From positions 1 through 64,000 of the forward strand of contig NZ_JAVRHM010000008.1 of NCBI RefSeq assembly GCF_031846525.1: a stretch of DNA of 64,000 nt. Direction: 5' to 3'. Both the position numbers and the translations under genes were made by a program. Below, piece by piece: positions 1 through 6,590 of the stretch (position 1 is the stretch's first letter; each line of letters begins with the position of its first letter). The notes beneath the pieces are model-generated. The model was not told the DNA's origin, ran no database searches, and saw only the letters and a list, made by a program, of their open reading frames with translations. The DNA is from Autumnicola patrickiae (lineage in GTDB: Bacteria > Bacteroidota > Bacteroidia > Flavobacteriales > Flavobacteriaceae).

Positions 1-33
1 AGTTGTTCACATAGGAGACAAAGAGGAGCTCAA

Positions 34-52
34 AAAATGCCAATTATCGACC
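34..52 (+). repeat. Dispersed 19-bp repeat, copy R1
   Basis: AAAATGCCAATTATCGACC, one mismatch to the consensus AAAATGGCAATTATCGACC. An AAGAGGAGCTC stretch precedes it, as in copies R5 and R6. The ATG opens only a six-codon frame (MPIIDL). Confidence 0.75.
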
Positions 53-212
53 TGTAGTTCTGCCACGAATCCACGAATATTGAGTATCTCTCTCAAAAGA
101 ACTCCCGCAGATTTTCGCAGATGATACCCCTCATTTTAGCTTTTTGACTTTTTAACTCTTTAGCTTCTTTTCAATCACTTTCAGCTTTTTCGCCCAGTGC
201 AAAAATATATCC

Positions 213-220
213 TACCTTTG
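213..220 (+). promoter_or_regulatory. Predicted -7 box of cvfB-like gene
   Basis: TACCTTTG matches the Bacteroidota primary sigma factor -7 consensus TAnnTTTG and lies 17 bases before the ATG at 238, giving a very short leader. A clear TTTG -33 box is not obvious. Confidence 0.55.
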
Positions 221-237
221 CGAAATAAATTAGAAAT

Positions 238-1080
238 ATGCTTAGAATTGGCGAATATCACGTCCTTACGATAGACAGGGAAACAGAACCGGGATTATTC
301 CTGCGGGATGATGACGGAAATGATGTGTTGCTTCCGAATAAATATATTCCGGAGCAATTTGAACTTGAAGATGAAATCAGGGTATTTGTTTACCTGGATC
401 ATGAGGAGCGACCTGTGGCGACTACTTTAAATCCGCTTATAAAACTCGATGAATTTGCCATGTTGAAATGTGTTGAGGTGACAGACTTTGGTGCATTTTT
501 AGATTGGGGACTGGAAAAACATCTTTTTGTACCCTTTAAGGAACAGGTTTATCCTATGACTATAGGAAGCCGATATTTGGTGTTTTGCTACCTCGATCTT
601 GAAACCGACCGTTTAGTGGCGTCCAGCAAGGTGCATGCTTTTCTGGATAATTCAGAATTGACCGTTGAACCTTTTGAAGAGGTAGATCTTATTATTAGTA
701 ATAAAACTGATCTGGGTTACAACGTGATTGTAAATGAAATTCACCTTGGGCTGATCTATAAAGATGACATTTTTCAGCAGGTAAATATTGGGGATCGTAT
801 GAAGGGGTTTGTGAAGAAGACACGCCCCGATGGCAAAATTGATATTACGCTACAACGTCCCGGTTATCGCAGTATAGAACCTAATGCGCAGCTTATTCTT
901 GATGAATTGGAGCGAAATAATGGCTATTTACCGGTCACCGATAAGTCCGATCCCAAGGAAATACAGCGAATGCTGGAAATGAGCAAGAAAAGTTTTAAAA
1001 GAGCGGCCGGAACTTTGTATAAGCAGCGACGTATTGAAATTAAAGATGACGGAATTTATCTTCTGAACGACCAGGACTAG
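238..1080 (+). CDS. cvfB: S1-like RNA-binding protein, CvfB family
   Basis: This 280-residue protein matches the CvfB/YitL family in length and layout. S1-type OB-fold repeats run through the first two thirds: one segment has the S1 hallmark VTDFGAFLDWGLEKHLFVP at about 80-100, and another has GDRMKGFVKKTRPDGKIDITL near 185-205. A basic winged-helix-like tail (residues about 215-275, LEMSKKSFKRAAGTLYKQ) follows. CvfB proteins are cytoplasmic RNA binders implicated in post-transcriptional control; the target here is unknown. The stop overlaps the end of the convergent gene at 1077 by four bases. Confidence 0.85.
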   Translation: MLRIGEYHVLTIDRETEPGLFLRDDDGNDVLLPNKYIPEQFELEDEIRVFVYLDHEERPVATTLNPLIKLDEFAMLKCVEVTDFGAFLDWGLEKHLFVPFKEQVYPMTIGSRYLVFCYLDLETDRLVASSKVHAFLDNSELTVEPFEEVDLIISNKTDLGYNVIVNEIHLGLIYKDDIFQQVNIGDRMKGFVKKTRPDGKIDITLQRPGYRSIEPNAQLILDELERNNGYLPVTDKSDPKEIQRMLEMSKKSFKRAAGTLYKQRRIEIKDDGIYLLNDQD

Positions 1081-1538
1081 AAGTAAATTCTGCGAAAATT
1101 GTTGTAATGCGGATTAGAGGGATTTCCGTATCTCAGGTAATCTGAACGACCAAATGTATTGGAGTAGGGGTAGAAAGGATTTTGAGAAAAATTCTGGTTT
1201 CGGGAGAAATCATTTTGTCCGCCACTAATTTCTACTGCTTTTTTCTCCCTTTGTGGTAAACGAAGGTCAATTTCTACTGTTCTTGGCTTTTGATTTTTCT
1301 GTTGCGCAAGCACAGCTCTTAAATCCACAGTTTTTTTCTCAAAAGGATCTTTATTTAAATATTCTCCGCTGGGTAAATTGAATTGCTTTTCCTGAACCCA
1401 AATAAATCCCACTTCCATTAAAGCAGACTGAATCTCGCGGTTTCCGATTTCGAAATCTTCAGGATCCCAGTATTCCTGAGCATTAGAAGTGTAAATGCTC
1501 ATAGAAAAAACAAAGAATAACAGGAAACGAATTTTCAT
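1077..1538 (-). CDS. Hypothetical exported protein
   Basis: The 153-residue product starts with a clear Sec signal peptide (MKIRFLLFFVFSMSIYTSNA, cleavage expected before QEYWDP). The mature part is polar, with a Asn/Phe/Tyr-rich tail at about 108-153, and shows no recognisable domain, membrane segment or lipobox, so a periplasmic or secreted location is inferred. It converges on the cvfB-like gene with a four-base overlap and no room for a separate terminator. I do not recognise the family. Confidence 0.7.
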   Translation of the reverse strand: MKIRFLLFFVFSMSIYTSNAQEYWDPEDFEIGNREIQSALMEVGFIWVQEKQFNLPSGEYLNKDPFEKKTVDLRAVLAQQKNQKPRTVEIDLRLPQREKKAVEISGGQNDFSRNQNFSQNPFYPYSNTFGRSDYLRYGNPSNPHYNNFRRIYF

Positions 1539-1704
1539 TAGTTCTATTTTCAGTAAAATATCAAAAACGATGCTAAACTAAAGATATTGGCTAAAATAGT
1601 AATAAAAAGTTTGATAACCTGATGCTCATTTTTGTTATTCTGGTGCTGGGGAGAGGAACTTAAAATTGGTTTAGAGTTTGTTGTCTGTTGTTTGTCTGCT
1701 GTTG

Positions 1705-1828
1705 CCACAAATACACGAATGCTACATCAGCATTATGAAAATCCTGAACTTTTAAAGCCGGTGCTACAAAATGGCAATTATCGACCACAGAAGCACAATT
1801 GGTTTAGAAATTATTCGTGAATTAGTGG
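1705..1828. mobile_element. MITE-like element E1 (inverted-repeat bounded)
   Basis: The left end CCACAAATACACGAAT (1705-1720) matches the inverse of the right end ATTCGTGAATTAGTGG (1813-1828) at 14 of 16 positions. The 19-bp repeat R2 lies between them. It encodes no transposase; mobility is inferred only from the terminal repeats and from the related element at 1984-2118. No target-site duplication was identified. Confidence 0.4.
1768..1786 (+). repeat. Dispersed 19-bp repeat, copy R2
   Basis: Exact consensus AAAATGGCAATTATCGACC. It sits inside an 81-bp unit (1751-1831) repeated almost identically at 2041-2121. Confidence 0.85.
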
Positions 1829-1953
1829 TTGGTTTTAAAACGAGCTTTCTATATCAGTTCGAACAGTAAATGATTAATGAAAGCGTCTCGACTGCGCTCG
1901 ACGTGACAACTATCAAGAGGTCAATCGAAGTGAATATTATAAGTCGATGCAGA

Positions 1954-1972
1954 AAAATGCCAATTATCGACT
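1954..1972 (+). repeat. Dispersed 19-bp repeat, copy R3
   Basis: AAAATGCCAATTATCGACT, two mismatches to consensus. As in R1, it is followed within a few bases by a GCCACGAA word, so R1 and R3 share a longer composite. Confidence 0.75.
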
Positions 1973-1983
1973 TTCAGTTTTTG

Positions 1984-2118
1984 CCACGAACATACGAATT
2001 TGAATTTGGAAGGAGCTTCCATAATTCCGAAGTACCAGATTTTAAAGCCGATGACTTAAAATGGCAATTATCGACCACAGAAGCACAATTGGTTTAGAAA
2101 TTATTCGTGAATTAGTGG
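1984..2118. mobile_element. MITE-like element E2 (inverted-repeat bounded)
   Basis: The left end CCACGAACATACGAAT (1984-1999) is an imperfect inverse (12 of 16) of the right end ATTCGTGAATTAGTGG (2103-2118). The right half, from 2041, is nearly identical to element E1. Repeat R4 lies inside. There is no coding capacity for mobility. Confidence 0.35.
2058..2076 (+). repeat. Dispersed 19-bp repeat, copy R4
   Basis: Exact consensus. It is part of the 81-bp duplicate of the R2 surroundings, exactly 290 bp downstream. Confidence 0.85.
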
Positions 2119-2163
2119 CTGGACTGAAACAGAATTATTTCTATCCGTTAAAGAGGTAACTCA

Positions 2164-2182
2164 AAAATGGCAATTATCGATC
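2164..2182 (+). repeat. Dispersed 19-bp repeat, copy R5
   Basis: AAAATGGCAATTATCGATC, one mismatch. It is preceded by AAAGAGGTAACTC, similar to the lead-in of R1. Confidence 0.75.
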
Positions 2183-2286
2183 TTTAGCTTCAATATTTCA
2201 ATTTAAAACAGAAAGCTCAACCTCTTCATGGTTTCTTCTTTCTGATGTGGGTTTAAAACTTTATTTTTACTTCAAAATAGACAACG

Positions 2287-3126
2287 ATGGCTAAAACTGA
2301 ATGGAAAACAGCTAAAGAATACGAAGATATAACCTATAGGAAAAGTGATGGCGTGGCACGGATTGCTTTTAACCGCCCAAATGTGCGTAATGCTTTCCGC
2401 CCAAAAACTACCAGCGAGCTTTACGATGCTTTTTATGATGCACAGGAAGATACTTCTATTGGAGTAGTATTGCTTTCTGCTGAAGGGCCTTCAACAAAGG
2501 ATGGTGTTTATTCCTTTTGTAGCGGTGGCGATCAAAAAGCCCGGGGGCACCAGGGCTATGTGGGAGAAGACGGTATGCACAGGTTAAATATCCTTGAGGT
2601 ACAGCGTCTTATTCGGTTTATGCCAAAGGCTGTAATTGCTGTTGTTCCCGGCTGGGCAGTAGGTGGCGGGCATAGTCTGCACGTGGTTTGCGACCTTACG
2701 CTAGCCAGTAAAGAACATGCGATTTTTAAACAAACCGATGCAGATGTTACCAGTTTTGACGGCGGTTATGGTTCTGCATACCTGGCGAAAATGGTAGGGC
2801 AGAAGAAGGCGCGGGAAATCTTTTTCCTCGGAAGAAGTTATTCTGCACAAGAAGCTTTTGAAATGGGAATGGTGAATGCTGTTATTCCGCATGATGAACT
2901 GGAAGATACGGCTTATGAATGGGCGCAGGAAATCCTCGCAAAGTCACCAACTTCCATAAAAATGCTGAAATTTGCAATGAACCTTACCGACGACGGAATG
3001 GTTGGGCAGCAGGTTTTTGCCGGAGAAGCGACCAGACTTGCTTATATGACAGATGAAGCCAAGGAAGGAAGAAATGCTTTTCTGGAAAAACGGAAACCAA
3101 ATTTTGAGAAAAAATGGCTTCCGTAG
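2287..3126 (+). CDS. menB: 1,4-dihydroxy-2-naphthoyl-CoA synthase
   Basis: MenB closes the second ring of the menaquinone precursor, converting o-succinylbenzoyl-CoA to 1,4-dihydroxy-2-naphthoyl-CoA in the cytoplasm. The 279-residue crotonase-fold protein has the family's FCSGGDQKARG motif (residues 77-87), the oxyanion-hole region WAVGGGHSLHV (123-133) and TSFDGGYGSA (155-164), which separate MenB from other enoyl-CoA hydratases. The length is typical. No other men gene is adjacent. The end overlaps the next gene by 13 bases, suggesting cotranscription with the two PH-domain genes. Confidence 0.95.
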   Translation: MAKTEWKTAKEYEDITYRKSDGVARIAFNRPNVRNAFRPKTTSELYDAFYDAQEDTSIGVVLLSAEGPSTKDGVYSFCSGGDQKARGHQGYVGEDGMHRLNILEVQRLIRFMPKAVIAVVPGWAVGGGHSLHVVCDLTLASKEHAIFKQTDADVTSFDGGYGSAYLAKMVGQKKAREIFFLGRSYSAQEAFEMGMVNAVIPHDELEDTAYEWAQEILAKSPTSIKMLKFAMNLTDDGMVGQQVFAGEATRLAYMTDEAKEGRNAFLEKRKPNFEKKWLP

Positions 3127-3659
3127 AAGCGGAAAGTTCATTTGAGAACAAGCCTATAGCCATAGATACGTTGCCGCGCTATCAGGAGGTAGGCCTTAAC
3201 GGTATTTCTAAAAAACTTCTGATTAAAAACCTGATTCAGATTAGTGTCTGGTTTTTGGCTTTCCTGCTTCTTTGTGGCTATATGTTCTTCTATACAGAAG
3301 AAAGATTTCTGATCACAATCGTTGCGGCAGCTGGTTTTTTGCTCTTCTCTTTTCTTTATTTTAATGCGTGGAAAATTCAGAAAATTTATGGCTATGCCAT
3401 TCGGGAAAGAGATATAATTTACAGAAAAGGTTTTTTGATTACCAATACCACTGTGATTTCTTTTAATCGGATACAGCATGTTTCCATCTCAAGAGGTGTA
3501 CTGGACAAGATGCTGGGAATTTCTACCCTAAGCATTTTTACAGCAGGGGGAAGTGGCAGTGATATTAGTATCCCCGGCCTGGAACCAGAACTGGCACAGA
3601 CTTTAAAGGAGGCGCTGGTAATTAAGATTTCAGAAGATGGAGACGCAACCATTCAGTAG
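3114..3659 (+). CDS. PH domain-containing membrane protein (YdbS-like)
   Basis: The 181-residue protein has two transmembrane helices at about 43-60 and 66-83, followed by a bacterial PH-like domain (DUF304/bPH2) at about 95-175 with the typical stretches RKGFLITNTTVISFNRIQHV and FTAGGSGSDISIPGLE. The pairing of a small YdbS-like and a large YdbT-like PH protein is a conserved arrangement. Their molecular role is unclear; B. subtilis YdbST has been linked to resistance to exogenous antimicrobials. The start overlaps menB and the end overlaps the next gene by 23 bases, so the three probably share one transcript. Confidence 0.8.
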   Translation: MASVEAESSFENKPIAIDTLPRYQEVGLNGISKKLLIKNLIQISVWFLAFLLLCGYMFFYTEERFLITIVAAAGFLLFSFLYFNAWKIQKIYGYAIRERDIIYRKGFLITNTTVISFNRIQHVSISRGVLDKMLGISTLSIFTAGGSGSDISIPGLEPELAQTLKEALVIKISEDGDATIQ

Positions 3660-5145
3660 TCCGCAACGGCAGTCGGTGACTGGTATAATAATTATTTTCG
3701 CAGGAACGCTGTATAAAATTTTCCGCATGTTTTGGGCGGTGGTGCTTTATTTTATAATTCAGCAATCCACTCCATTTTCAGTATTATATGCAATAATTCC
3801 CACAATCGTAGTGGCTCTGGCTATTGTTCACAGCTATATTAGTTACAGAAACTTCAGATTTCATATAGATTATGAGAAGGATGAATTTGTGCTGACCAAA
3901 GGCGTGTTTTCCACAGACTACATTGCAATTCTTTTTGATAAAATTCAGCAGGTAAATTTCGAAAGAGGAATCCTTGAAAGGATAATTGGCGTTTATAGCC
4001 TGGTGATAGATACGGCGGGAAGTGATCAAAAAGAAATAAAGATTCATGCAATAGAAAAGGAGAAGGCTGAAGAACTTTCGGTTATTCTCCTGTCAAAAAA
4101 GGAAGAGCAGCAAAATAATACTGGTGCGGCAGATTCAGAAGATATTCCCAAAGTTGACAATACGGAATGGACCTATAGATTAAGTATTGGAAGGCTACTA
4201 AAAATAGGAATCAGTTCCAATTTTCTTCGTGGTTTTGGATTGATAATTGCCTTTTTAAGTACACTTTATAATGAATTTAGCCGGTTATTTTTTGAAAGAG
4301 AAGAGGATTTTTTGGAAGAAGCAGGTAATATTCCGTTGCCACTGGAATCCTTTTTTCTTTTTGTAATTCTGAGCATTCTGGTACTGCTTTTAAGCGTGTT
4401 TATCACAGTCGCTGAAGTATTTATTAAATACTATAATTTGAAGTTGGTACAGACTTCAGAACGTTTGCACCTGGAAATGGGCCTTAGAACAAATACCAAA
4501 GTTTCTTTGCAGCCACGGCGGGTACAGATTGTAAGTATTATCACCAATCCTTTGCAAAAATGGCTGAATATTTATGAGACGAAAATTACCCTGGCTGGCA
4601 GTCGGGAGAAAAATTCCAAGAGTAAAATAAGTATTCCCGGTCTTGAGGAGGAATCTGCGAAAAGAATAAAATCTTTTTTGTACGGTAAACGGGAGGAAGA
4701 GCAACGAGCAGTTTTTAAACCCGATATTGTTGATTTTTTCAGGAGGGTTAATTTTGGGCTTATTCCGTTAGTTATTAGTTATATAATTCCTTTTTCTGTT
4801 GAGGAGGTGAGTGTTTCAGAATGGCTCGTTTTCGCTGTTATTTATCTTTTTTGTATGATTTTTTACAATTTCAGGATGTATAAATCTTTGAAACTGACTA
4901 TTACTGAAGATTTTATCATTAAATCCTACGGAGTCTGGAACCTTGTGGAACAAACCGCTGAAATTTATAAGTTACAGTCAGTTAGCATTAAAAGACCAAT
5001 CTGGTACAGAAGGAGAGGCCTTGTAAATGTCAGTTTTCATACTGCAGGAGGCGATATTAGCTTTAGAGCGGTGGATGAAGAAATCCTGAGTTATATGAAT
5101 TACACGTTATTCAGGATTGAAACTTCGCGGAAGGCGTGGATGTGA
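3637..5145 (+). CDS. PH domain-containing membrane protein (YdbT-like)
   Basis: This 502-residue integral membrane protein contains three PH-like (DUF304) segments: about 75-145 (KGVFSTDYIAILFDKIQQVNF), 270-350 (MGLRTNTKVSLQPRRVQIV, then SIPGLEEESAKRIK) and 425-495 (KSYGVWNLVEQTAEIYKLQSVSI, then SFHTAGGDISF). Hydrophobic helix pairs precede each one, near 15-55, 190-260 and 375-415. This is the architecture of YdbT, the partner of the preceding YdbS-like protein. Start and stop are well supported by the 23-base overlap upstream and a repeat-containing gap downstream. Its biochemical activity is unknown. Confidence 0.8.
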   Translation: METQPFSSPQRQSVTGIIIIFAGTLYKIFRMFWAVVLYFIIQQSTPFSVLYAIIPTIVVALAIVHSYISYRNFRFHIDYEKDEFVLTKGVFSTDYIAILFDKIQQVNFERGILERIIGVYSLVIDTAGSDQKEIKIHAIEKEKAEELSVILLSKKEEQQNNTGAADSEDIPKVDNTEWTYRLSIGRLLKIGISSNFLRGFGLIIAFLSTLYNEFSRLFFEREEDFLEEAGNIPLPLESFFLFVILSILVLLLSVFITVAEVFIKYYNLKLVQTSERLHLEMGLRTNTKVSLQPRRVQIVSIITNPLQKWLNIYETKITLAGSREKNSKSKISIPGLEEESAKRIKSFLYGKREEEQRAVFKPDIVDFFRRVNFGLIPLVISYIIPFSVEEVSVSEWLVFAVIYLFCMIFYNFRMYKSLKLTITEDFIIKSYGVWNLVEQTAEIYKLQSVSIKRPIWYRRRGLVNVSFHTAGGDISFRAVDEEILSYMNYTLFRIETSRKAWM

Positions 5146-5295
5146 ATGTGAGTGAAGAGTTTAAGGAAACAAGAACCAAGAGAAAAGACCGCTGCGCTGT
5201 AAGAAGAAAGAGTTTTTAAAAGTTCAAGATCGAAAATTGCCACTTTAATAGCATCTTCTGAAAGTCGTGAGAAGTGAGCAATGTGCAGTGAGCAG

Positions 5296-5317
5296 AAAAG
5301 TCTCTCAGAGACTTTTT
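5296..5317. terminator. Bidirectional rho-independent terminator
   Basis: AAAAGTCTC - TCA - GAGACTTTT forms a perfect nine-pair hairpin with A/T tracts on both sides. It lies between the convergent YdbT-like and alpha/beta hydrolase genes and can end both transcripts. Confidence 0.75.
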
Positions 5318-5329
5318 CTGTAGAGACTT

Positions 5330-6217
5330 CTAATACGCTGTTTTAGCTAATTCGTCTATTTTAGTTGCGATTTGTTCCCAGATTTCTTCCTGAAGGAAAT
5401 GTTTTGAAGGGAGAAGGATCATTTCCTTCAGATCTGCAAACTTTTGAATTTCTTTGCCATATCGCTCGTAGGTTAGCCCCGGATCTTCTTCTCCCCAGAT
5501 CGCCTGGAGAGGGTAGGGCGTACCCTGAACAGCCTGTAAACAGATATCACGGAATTCAGGAGAGTCTGGAAATTGCCGCATTATTTTTAAAAATGCTTTT
5601 CCGTTGTCTTCCCTTTTTAGCAGATCTACGTAAGCTTTTATTTCTTCTGAAGGTATATTATCGGTGTTTGAAACTCCGAGTTGTGAGAACATGATGGGCC
5701 AGGTGTCACGGGTCATCATTTTTAATTGTGCTTCACCTAAAATTTTCTTCTCGAAAGGACGCATAGGCAGCGGTTTTTTGAAGTTAACTACATCTACCCA
5801 GGTATTTAAAATTGTGAGTGAAAGGACGTTTTCAAGCTGCCTGGCAGCAAGGGCAAATCCAATGGGCCCGCCGATATCGTGCACGACCAGGTGAAATTTC
5901 TGTATATCCAAAGCTTTAATCGCTTTGGTAAGAAATTCAGCAAATTTAGAAAAGGTATATTCGAAATTTTCAGGACGGGAGGAGAGTCCGAGTCCGGGAA
6001 GATCTATAGAAATTCCCCTGTAGCCTTTATTTGCAAGGGAACGCAGCACTTTTCGGTATAGAAAAGAGGAAGTGGGAACACCATGGATACACAAAACAAC
6101 TTCACCTTTTCCGTAATCCAGAGCAAAGGTTTTTTGTCCGTCTACTTCAAAGTATTTTCCAGACTGCTCGTGATTATGAATCACATTTTCGATTTTACTG
6201 TTTGTGCTTTCAGACAT
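5330..6217 (-). CDS. Alpha/beta hydrolase, haloalkane dehalogenase-like
   Basis: The 295-residue protein follows the haloalkane dehalogenase / epoxide hydrolase branch of alpha/beta hydrolases: oxyanion region HGVPTSSF (45-52), nucleophile elbow VHDIGGP with Asp114, cap region 140-225, acid region WGEEDPG (241-247) and catalytic His in SKHFLQEE (His273). An Asp rather than Ser nucleophile is clear. The two halide-stabilising positions of true dehalogenases, Asn in HGNPTSS and Trp in HDWGG, are Val47 and Ile115 here, so dehalogenase activity is doubtful and the substrate is unknown. No signal peptide is seen, so it is cytoplasmic. Transcribed alone. Confidence 0.85.
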   Translation of the reverse strand: MSESTNSKIENVIHNHEQSGKYFEVDGQKTFALDYGKGEVVLCIHGVPTSSFLYRKVLRSLANKGYRGISIDLPGLGLSSRPENFEYTFSKFAEFLTKAIKALDIQKFHLVVHDIGGPIGFALAARQLENVLSLTILNTWVDVVNFKKPLPMRPFEKKILGEAQLKMMTRDTWPIMFSQLGVSNTDNIPSEEIKAYVDLLKREDNGKAFLKIMRQFPDSPEFRDICLQAVQGTPYPLQAIWGEEDPGLTYERYGKEIQKFADLKEMILLPSKHFLQEEIWEQIATKIDELAKTAY

Positions 6218-6424
6218 GGTTCGGTTTTAAGAATGAAGCGGACTGGGAAACCCACAGACGTTCCTCTTAAAATTACAACACTTATTAGCGGGATTCAAAT
6301 ACAGAATTATAATTCCGGGTTAATTTTTTATTTTGATCTTCAAAGGGTTTTCCCAAAAAAGGGAATTTCCTGTCCTGAAATTTTATTCCGCAGAAGCAGA
6401 ATTCAGTTTAAAAGGAGAGGCTTA

Positions 6425-6443
6425 AAAATGGCAATTATTGACC
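6425..6443 (+). repeat. Dispersed 19-bp repeat, copy R6
   Basis: AAAATGGCAATTATTGACC, one mismatch to consensus. Its ATG opens an 11-codon frame (MAIIDLLKTSA). Confidence 0.8.
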
Positions 6444-6526
6444 TACTGAAAACTTCAGCGTAAAGGATTCCCAATATTAGCGCAAGATTTTTCTTCAGAA
6501 TAAGTATTTAACTGAATAAATATAAA

Positions 6527-6566
6527 AAGCCACGAAATACATAGAAAACTATATGATTCGTGGCTT
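6527..6566. terminator. Inverted repeat downstream of E1 gene, possible terminator
   Basis: AAGCCACGAA (6527-6536) and TTCGTGGCTT (6557-6566) are a perfect 10-bp inverted repeat around a 20-base loop. It follows the E1 stop on the minus strand, with a T-rich stretch beyond on that strand. The arms reuse the GCCACGAA word of the dispersed elements, so it may be an element remnant serving as a terminator. Confidence 0.5.
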
Positions 6567-6590
6567 GTAATAATTTAGTTCTTTAGTATT

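Larger units (their letters stand above)
1..237. other. Intergenic region with repeat fragments upstream of cvfB-like gene
   Basis: No gene is seen. The stretch is a mosaic of short flavobacterial intergenic words: a copy of the dispersed 19-bp repeat at 34-52, a CCACGAATCCACGAAT half-site at 62-77 and a CCCGCAGATTTTCGCAGAT word near 104-122. The right end holds the promoter of the following gene. Confidence 0.6.
1539..2286. other. Repeat-rich intergenic region
   Basis: About 750 bases without a convincing gene. It holds four copies of the 19-bp repeat, two inverted-repeat-bounded elements with 81 bp of near-identity 290 bp apart, and a word close to CTCGACTGCGCTCGACGTG near 1888-1906 that recurs between flavobacterial genes. 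Two reading frames here (1632-1820 and 1870-2097) are made almost wholly of repeat DNA. Confidence 0.7.
6218..6590. other. Intergenic region with repeat R6 and a hairpin
   Basis: No gene is supported. It contains the upstream region of the hydrolase, repeat R6 at 6425-6443 with an AAAAGGAGAGGC lead-in, and the hairpin at 6527-6566. A TATTCCGCAGAA word near 6382 also recurs beside repeat R10 (about 29140). Confidence 0.6.

Noticed and set aside
1632..1820. 62-codon plus-strand frame
   Set aside because: It consists of element E1 and repeat R2 DNA, has no family-like composition, and overlaps the repeats end to end.
1870..2097. 75-codon plus-strand frame
   Set aside because: It runs through repeats R3 and R4 and element E2; the apparent protein is a by-product of repeat DNA.
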